Below are positions 7,354 to 9,484 of a DNA stretch of 9,484 nt, piece after piece (the stretch's first letter is position 1; each line of letters opens with the position of its first letter). Position numbers and translations under genes: made by a program. The stretch is from NCBI GenBank assembly GCA_017462445.1, contig JAFTRB010000070.1, forward strand, positions 1 to 9,484, in the 5' to 3' direction. This stretch comes from Clostridia bacterium (lineage in GTDB: Bacteria; Bacillota_A; Clostridia; Oscillospirales; CAG-272). The notes below the pieces were generated by a model. The model worked only from the letters and a program-made list of their open reading frames with translations, was not told the DNA's origin and did no database searches.

Positions 7354-7371
7354 ATAGCTCTTTATAGCTAT
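7354..7371. repeat. Inverted repeat in the leader of the metallophosphoesterase gene
   Basis: ATAGCT (7354-7359) and AGCTAT (7366-7371) flank six bases. The element lies about 35 bases downstream of the predicted start site, within the untranslated leader, where it could be an operator or a small RNA hairpin. Evidence is the symmetry alone. Confidence 0.35.
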
Positions 7372-7425
7372 ACCCATACCCCGTGTTAAATTTATTTCTT
7401 TATTAAAGGCAGAAAGGCTTTCGAT

Positions 7426-8403
7426 ATGCAAACAATTGTTAACAAAAATGCCCATAAGACAGAGCAGCTGATTTTAGCTGACAGCGGTGTTATAGTCCGC
7501 CGTATAACCCTTTCCTTGGGTGTCAGGACGCCTACAAGAATTGGCTACGCCACCGACCTTCACTTTAACTATTGTAATGAAAGAGATCTTGCAGAAAACG
7601 ATCCCGTGCTTATGAGCACATATAAAAATCGCCAATGGCTTAAAAATGGAGCATCTCTACCAAACGCAAGAAGATGCCTTGAATACATATCCTCCGCCGA
7701 CCAGATTGTCCTCGGTGGCGATATTATGGACTATCTTTCCTTTGGCGCGATGGAGCTTATGGATAGGGAGATTTGGAATAAATACCCTGATGTAGTTTCG
7801 GTTGTTGGAGGACACGAGCTTATGCGCCGCTGCCAGGGCGAACTTCCTGAAGCAATGAGCTATGAGGAGCGCCTTTCTCTCATTCGGAATTTCTGGCATC
7901 ACGATATCTTCTATCATTCAAGGCTTGTCAATAATAGTGTAATGCTGGTTCTTATGCTTAATGACCGTTCAACCTTCTACCCCGAGCAGGGCGAAAAGCT
8001 TCTTGCGGATATCGAAAGGGCGCGCAAGGAGGGCTATCCGATTTTGCTCTTTCTCCACGAGCCGCTCAGAACCTTTAACCCCGGTGAAAAGGCTCTGCCC
8101 ATAGAAAATGTTCTTTCTCTGGGGGACCCCGGTGGCTTCCCGATTAACTATTACGATGGAATTATAGATGGCAAGCTTATTCTTGGCAACGATTCCTGCT
8201 CCGAGGAAACTAAGTCGGTTCTCTCCATAATAAGGACCAATGCCGACATAATCCGCGCGGTAATCGCAGGCCACCGCCATAGCGACATCTACACCGAAAT
8301 CCTGGCGACCACGCCCGATGGCACCCCCACTGTAATTCCTCAATACATCTGCATCGGCACGCCCTACGACAAGGGCCACGTCGCGGAGATAATTGTTGAG
8401 TAA
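7426..8403 (+). CDS. Calcineurin-like metallophosphoesterase with an altered GNHE motif
   Basis: The protein has 325 residues and starts at ATG 7426, with AGAAAGG (7411-7417) eight bases upstream. The metal-ligand series of the metallophosphoesterase superfamily is present in order: TDLHF (D44, H46), GGDIMD (D99), GGHE (129-131 where GNH[DE] is usual), FLHEP (H211) and AGHRH (H283, H285). The Asn that normally binds the second metal and contacts phosphate is Gly here. No signal peptide or membrane segment is seen, so it is probably cytoplasmic. Substrates in this superfamily range from proteins to nucleotides, nucleic acids and phosphodiesters, and none can be chosen here. It is a single-gene unit, divergent from uraA and followed by a hairpin. 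The superfamily call is firm; whether activity is normal is open. Confidence 0.88.
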   Translation: MQTIVNKNAHKTEQLILADSGVIVRRITLSLGVRTPTRIGYATDLHFNYCNERDLAENDPVLMSTYKNRQWLKNGASLPNARRCLEYISSADQIVLGGDIMDYLSFGAMELMDREIWNKYPDVVSVVGGHELMRRCQGELPEAMSYEERLSLIRNFWHHDIFYHSRLVNNSVMLVLMLNDRSTFYPEQGEKLLADIERARKEGYPILLFLHEPLRTFNPGEKALPIENVLSLGDPGGFPINYYDGIIDGKLILGNDSCSEETKSVLSIIRTNADIIRAVIAGHRHSDIYTEILATTPDGTPTVIPQYICIGTPYDKGHVAEIIVE

Positions 8404-8419
8404 ATCCTGAAAATGAGTC

Positions 8420-8440
8420 AGCCACCCATCTTGGGTGGCT
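8420..8440 (+). terminator. Probable terminator after the metallophosphoesterase gene
   Basis: AGCCACCCA (8420-8428) and TGGGTGGCT (8432-8440) form a perfect 9-bp GC-rich stem with a 3-base loop, 16 bases after the stop. Only GTTTGATAT follows, so the U-tract is weak. Confidence 0.65.
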
Positions 8441-8503
8441 GTTTGATATCTGTAAGATAATGCAATACATAAGGAGCAAGCTCCTCACAGCTTTCGCTCA
8501 AAC

Positions 8504-8605
8504 GTGAACCCGATTCGCACCCAAGCCGAGCAGGGCAGGGAACTTAAGCCAAGCCACCAAATTAAGCGGTTCGCTGCAAAGCAAAGGTTGTGCGAGCGTG
8601 TTCAA
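8504..8605 (+). repeat. 102-bp direct repeat, copy 1, with a tRNA-end-like tail
   Basis: This stretch matches 8735-8836 at 97 of 102 positions without gaps. It begins GTGAACCCGATTCGCAC and ends GTGCGAGCGTGTTCAA; its ends are imperfectly complementary (TGAACCCGATTCGCAC against the reverse complement of the end). The middle has GAACTTAA facing TTAAGCGGTTC. The unit can thus fold into a long imperfect hairpin. Directly after it, 8606-8620 reads ACCGCGGCTCCGCCA, which together with GTTCAA resembles a tRNA T-loop, acceptor strand and terminal CCA. AGCAAGCT lies 29 bases upstream, as in copy 2 (28 bases). No protein reading is convincing. It looks like a noncoding mobile or REP-like element; copy number in the genome is unknown. 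Confidence 0.85.
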
Positions 8606-8669
8606 ACCGCGGCTCCGCCAAAGAAAAGATGACTCGACCATCAATCAAACCATAACAAATAACGGGAAT

Positions 8670-8691
8670 TTCGCCCTTGGCGAATATTCGC
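8670..8691. repeat. Nested palindromes between the two repeat copies
   Basis: TTCGCC-CTT-GGCGAA (8670-8684) overlaps a perfect 12-base palindrome GCGAATATTCGC (8680-8691), so two alternative hairpins share one arm. The same GCGAAT/ATTCGC pair recurs at 8729-8734 and 8744-8749, at the left edge of repeat copy 2. Confidence 0.6.
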
Positions 8692-8734
8692 TCCCTCGGT
8701 CTTACAAGCAAGCTTGACGCCCATCGGGGCGAAT

Positions 8735-8836
8735 GTGAACCCGATTCGCACCCAAGCCGAGCGGGGCAGGGAACTTAAGCCAAGCCACCCAATTAAGTGG
8801 TTCGCTACAAAGCAAAGGTTGTGCGAGCGAGTTCAA
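8735..8836 (+). repeat. 102-bp direct repeat, copy 2, with a tRNA-end-like tail
   Basis: This is the second copy of the 8504-8605 element, differing at five positions. The sequence after the shared GTTCAA differs between copies but is again like a tRNA 3' end: it continues to CCACCA at 8850-8855. GCCC-ATCG-GGGC upstream (8720-8730 region) occupies the place of AGC-TTTC-GCT in copy 1, so a hairpin is kept with different bases. After the tail both copies carry an A-rich ending with AGAAAAG. Copy 2 lies just before the tmRNA terminator. Confidence 0.85.
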
Positions 8837-8855
8837 TTCCCTGTTGGTTCCACCA
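8831..8855 (+). other. tRNA/tmRNA 3'-end-like sequence, inverted to ssrA
   Basis: The 25 bases from GTTCAATTCCC to TCCACCA match the 3' end of the minus-strand tmRNA (8900-8923) except for one inserted base and a few transitions. No matching 5' acceptor strand, D-arm or anticodon arm is found in the 80 bases upstream, so this is not a whole tRNA gene. It belongs to repeat copy 2. Confidence 0.7.
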
Positions 8856-8900
8856 AAAAAAGAAAAGTCATAGGGGTGCGAATGCACCCCTATGACTTTT
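8855..8900 (-). terminator. Strong terminator of the tmRNA gene
   Basis: Bases 8863-8879 (AAAAGTCATAGGGGTGC) and 8884-8900 are a perfect 17-bp inverted repeat with the 4-base loop GAAT. On the minus strand it is followed by CTTTTTTT (8855-8862). The stem begins at the last base of the encoded CCA of ssrA. Confidence 0.92.
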
Positions 8901-9266
8901 GGTGGAGCCGACGGGAATTGAACCCGTGTCCAAAGGCCTCTTGACATAACCTTCTCCGTAGGCAGTCACTCTATTAAGCTTCCCACATCGGGACGCCGAG
9001 AGACAGGCTTCCGTCAGGGTAGTCTTTTAATCCATGACCGTTACAAAGACAAAATCACGGTTCATGTTCACTACTGATTTGACGCACGGTGAGAGCCGTA
9101 GTCCTCTCCCACGGTACGGGCGGTGCTTATGACCGCATCACAGCGTACGCTGCACGAGCAACTCTATTGTTGTCGTTTATTATTTAAGTTTGGACATTTT
9201 GACGCGATTATCCGGCGCGCTACGCTTATCATACCTCAAAACCCCTGTCGAAACCATTGCGGCCCC
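8900..9266 (-). ncRNA. ssrA: Transfer-messenger RNA (tmRNA)
   Basis: The 367-base RNA rescues stalled ribosomes by acting as alanyl-tRNA and then as a short message for a degradation tag. Its 5' end GGGGCCGCAATGGTTTCGAC (9266 downward) and its 3' end with T-arm ACGGGTTCAATTCCCGT, then CGGCTCCACCA (to 8900), are the standard one-piece tmRNA ends, with CCA encoded. The acceptor stem pairs GGGGCCG with CGGCTCC and places a G-U wobble at the third pair, the alanine identity signal. A tag frame lies at 9127-9177, and its UAA sits in the loop of GCGGT-CATAAGC-ACCGC, as expected of helix 5. The tag itself is unusual (see findings). Promoter and terminator are both visible. Protein-like frames across this region are not genes. 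Confidence 0.97.
9127..9177 (-). other. Predicted tag reading frame of tmRNA
   Basis: Read on the minus strand in the frame of the UAA at 9127-9129, the tag is NDNNRVARAAYAVMRS after a resume codon that would be AUA at 9178-9180. NDNN agrees with the common ANDN start of tmRNA tags. The usual Ala resume codon and the usual hydrophobic end (LAA or VAA) are not seen. A shorter reading starting at GCT (9157-9159) would give ARAAYAVMRS. The stop position is supported by the helix-5 loop, the first codon is not. Confidence 0.5.
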
Positions 9267-9278
9267 ATAGGGAATATT

Positions 9279-9307
9279 ATTATATATTTTTTTCACTCTT
9301 TTGTCAA
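9279..9307 (-). promoter_or_regulatory. Consensus promoter of ssrA
   Basis: The minus strand reads TTGACA (9302-9307), a 17-base A-rich spacer, and TATAAT (9279-9284), a full SigA consensus. The predicted start is near 9272, a few bases before the mature 5' end at 9266, consistent with RNase P trimming. Confidence 0.92.
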
Positions 9308-9311
9308 GGGG

Positions 9312-9361
9312 AAAAATGAAAAAACGAAATACTTCAAAAAATGAAAAAATGAAATACTTCA
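9312..9361. repeat. Two tandem 25-bp repeats upstream of the ssrA promoter
   Basis: Bases 9312-9336 and 9337-9361 are adjacent 25-base copies of AAAAATGAAAAAA-C/T-GAAATACTTCA differing at one position. They lie directly upstream of the ssrA -35 element (9302-9307), where an A/T-rich UP-like element or an activator site could act. A 39-codon frame from ATG 9316 to TAA 9435 crosses them, but it is not supported as a gene. Confidence 0.75.
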
Positions 9362-9484
9362 TTATTTTAGCCTTCTCCGTCCGGATGAAGGGAAAGTTAT
9401 CTGCTCGCTCATCTATCCTGGATGCGGTGTCCTAAAGCCTGTCTAACCACCCACGCCCCCGCCATCTTACATAATCACCCATAC

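Noticed and set aside
7332..7374. A second promoter for the metallophosphoesterase using TTGACT at 7332
   Set aside because: No acceptable -10 hexamer lies at 16-18 bases; the promoter at 7287-7315 fits much better.
8504..8836. A CRISPR array
   Set aside because: There are only two copies of 102 bases, 129 bases apart, with no short regular repeat-spacer pattern and no cas genes.
8775..8855. A complete tRNA gene ending at CCA 8855
   Set aside because: Only the T-loop and acceptor 3' strand are present; no complementary 5' acceptor strand, D-arm or anticodon arm is found.
8702..8947. Open frames on both strands across 8702-8947 (for example the WWSRRELNP-like reading)
   Set aside because: They read through the tmRNA 3' end, its terminator and the tRNA-tailed repeat. 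Such tRNA-derived readings are common spurious proteins, and no ribosome binding site or domain supports them.
9123..9362. Frames of about 60-73 codons on both strands over the tmRNA 5' half and its promoter
   Set aside because: They overlap ssrA and its consensus promoter; composition is unlike the real genes here.
9316..9435. A 39-codon plus-strand frame starting in the tandem repeat, with an AAGGGG-like site upstream
   Set aside because: The repeat unit of 25 is not a multiple of three, there is no recognisable product, and the start lies in ssrA promoter DNA.
9362..9484. A further structured RNA or gene end on either strand at the right edge
   Set aside because: All frames are short and no known RNA motif could be matched by eye; I see nothing supportable.

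Overview
This looks like a chromosomal segment from a Clostridia-type bacterium (Bacillota), plausibly a gut Oscillospirales-like lineage. The evidence is strong AGGAG-type ribosome binding sites, near-consensus SigA promoters, roughly balanced base composition, a one-piece tmRNA, and gene families common in such genomes: BspA-type leucine-rich repeats, a Wzz/CpsC-type protein and an HprK-like kinase. Species cannot be named from the sequence.

Left part (1-3720, plus strand) is the 3' end of an operon. It holds the end of a BspA-type leucine-rich repeat protein, a small HPr-kinase-like P-loop protein, a Wzz/CpsC-type polysaccharide co-polymerase fused to a degenerate BY-kinase domain, and a conserved clostridial protein (nuclease-like N-terminal half, winged-helix-like C-terminal half) split in frame by one TAG codon. 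The genes are tightly packed. No promoter or terminator was seen between them, and the transcript ends at a perfect 15-bp hairpin shared with the convergent gene.

Middle part (3766-7092, minus strand) holds an AEC-family transporter with its own promoter and, upstream of it, a pyrimidine salvage operon uraA-upp. That operon has a consensus extended -10 promoter, a TAATG overlap between the genes, and a hairpin terminator. The permease imports uracil and the phosphoribosyltransferase converts it to UMP.

The 7093-7425 gap is a divergent, AT-rich promoter region with one good promoter facing each way and two small inverted repeats. To its right, a plus-strand metallophosphoesterase (7426-8403) ends at a hairpin.

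Right part (8404-9484) has no convincing protein gene. It holds two 102-bp direct repeats (95% identical), each ending in a sequence resembling the 3' end of a tRNA, then nested palindromes, the tmRNA gene ssrA on the minus strand (8900-9266) with its promoter and a strong terminator, and a 25-bp tandem duplication upstream of the ssrA promoter. In 9362-9484 I see nothing I can assign. The most interesting points are the tRNA-tailed repeats next to ssrA, the unusual predicted tmRNA tag, the amber-split gene, and the degenerate kinase fused to the polysaccharide co-polymerase.
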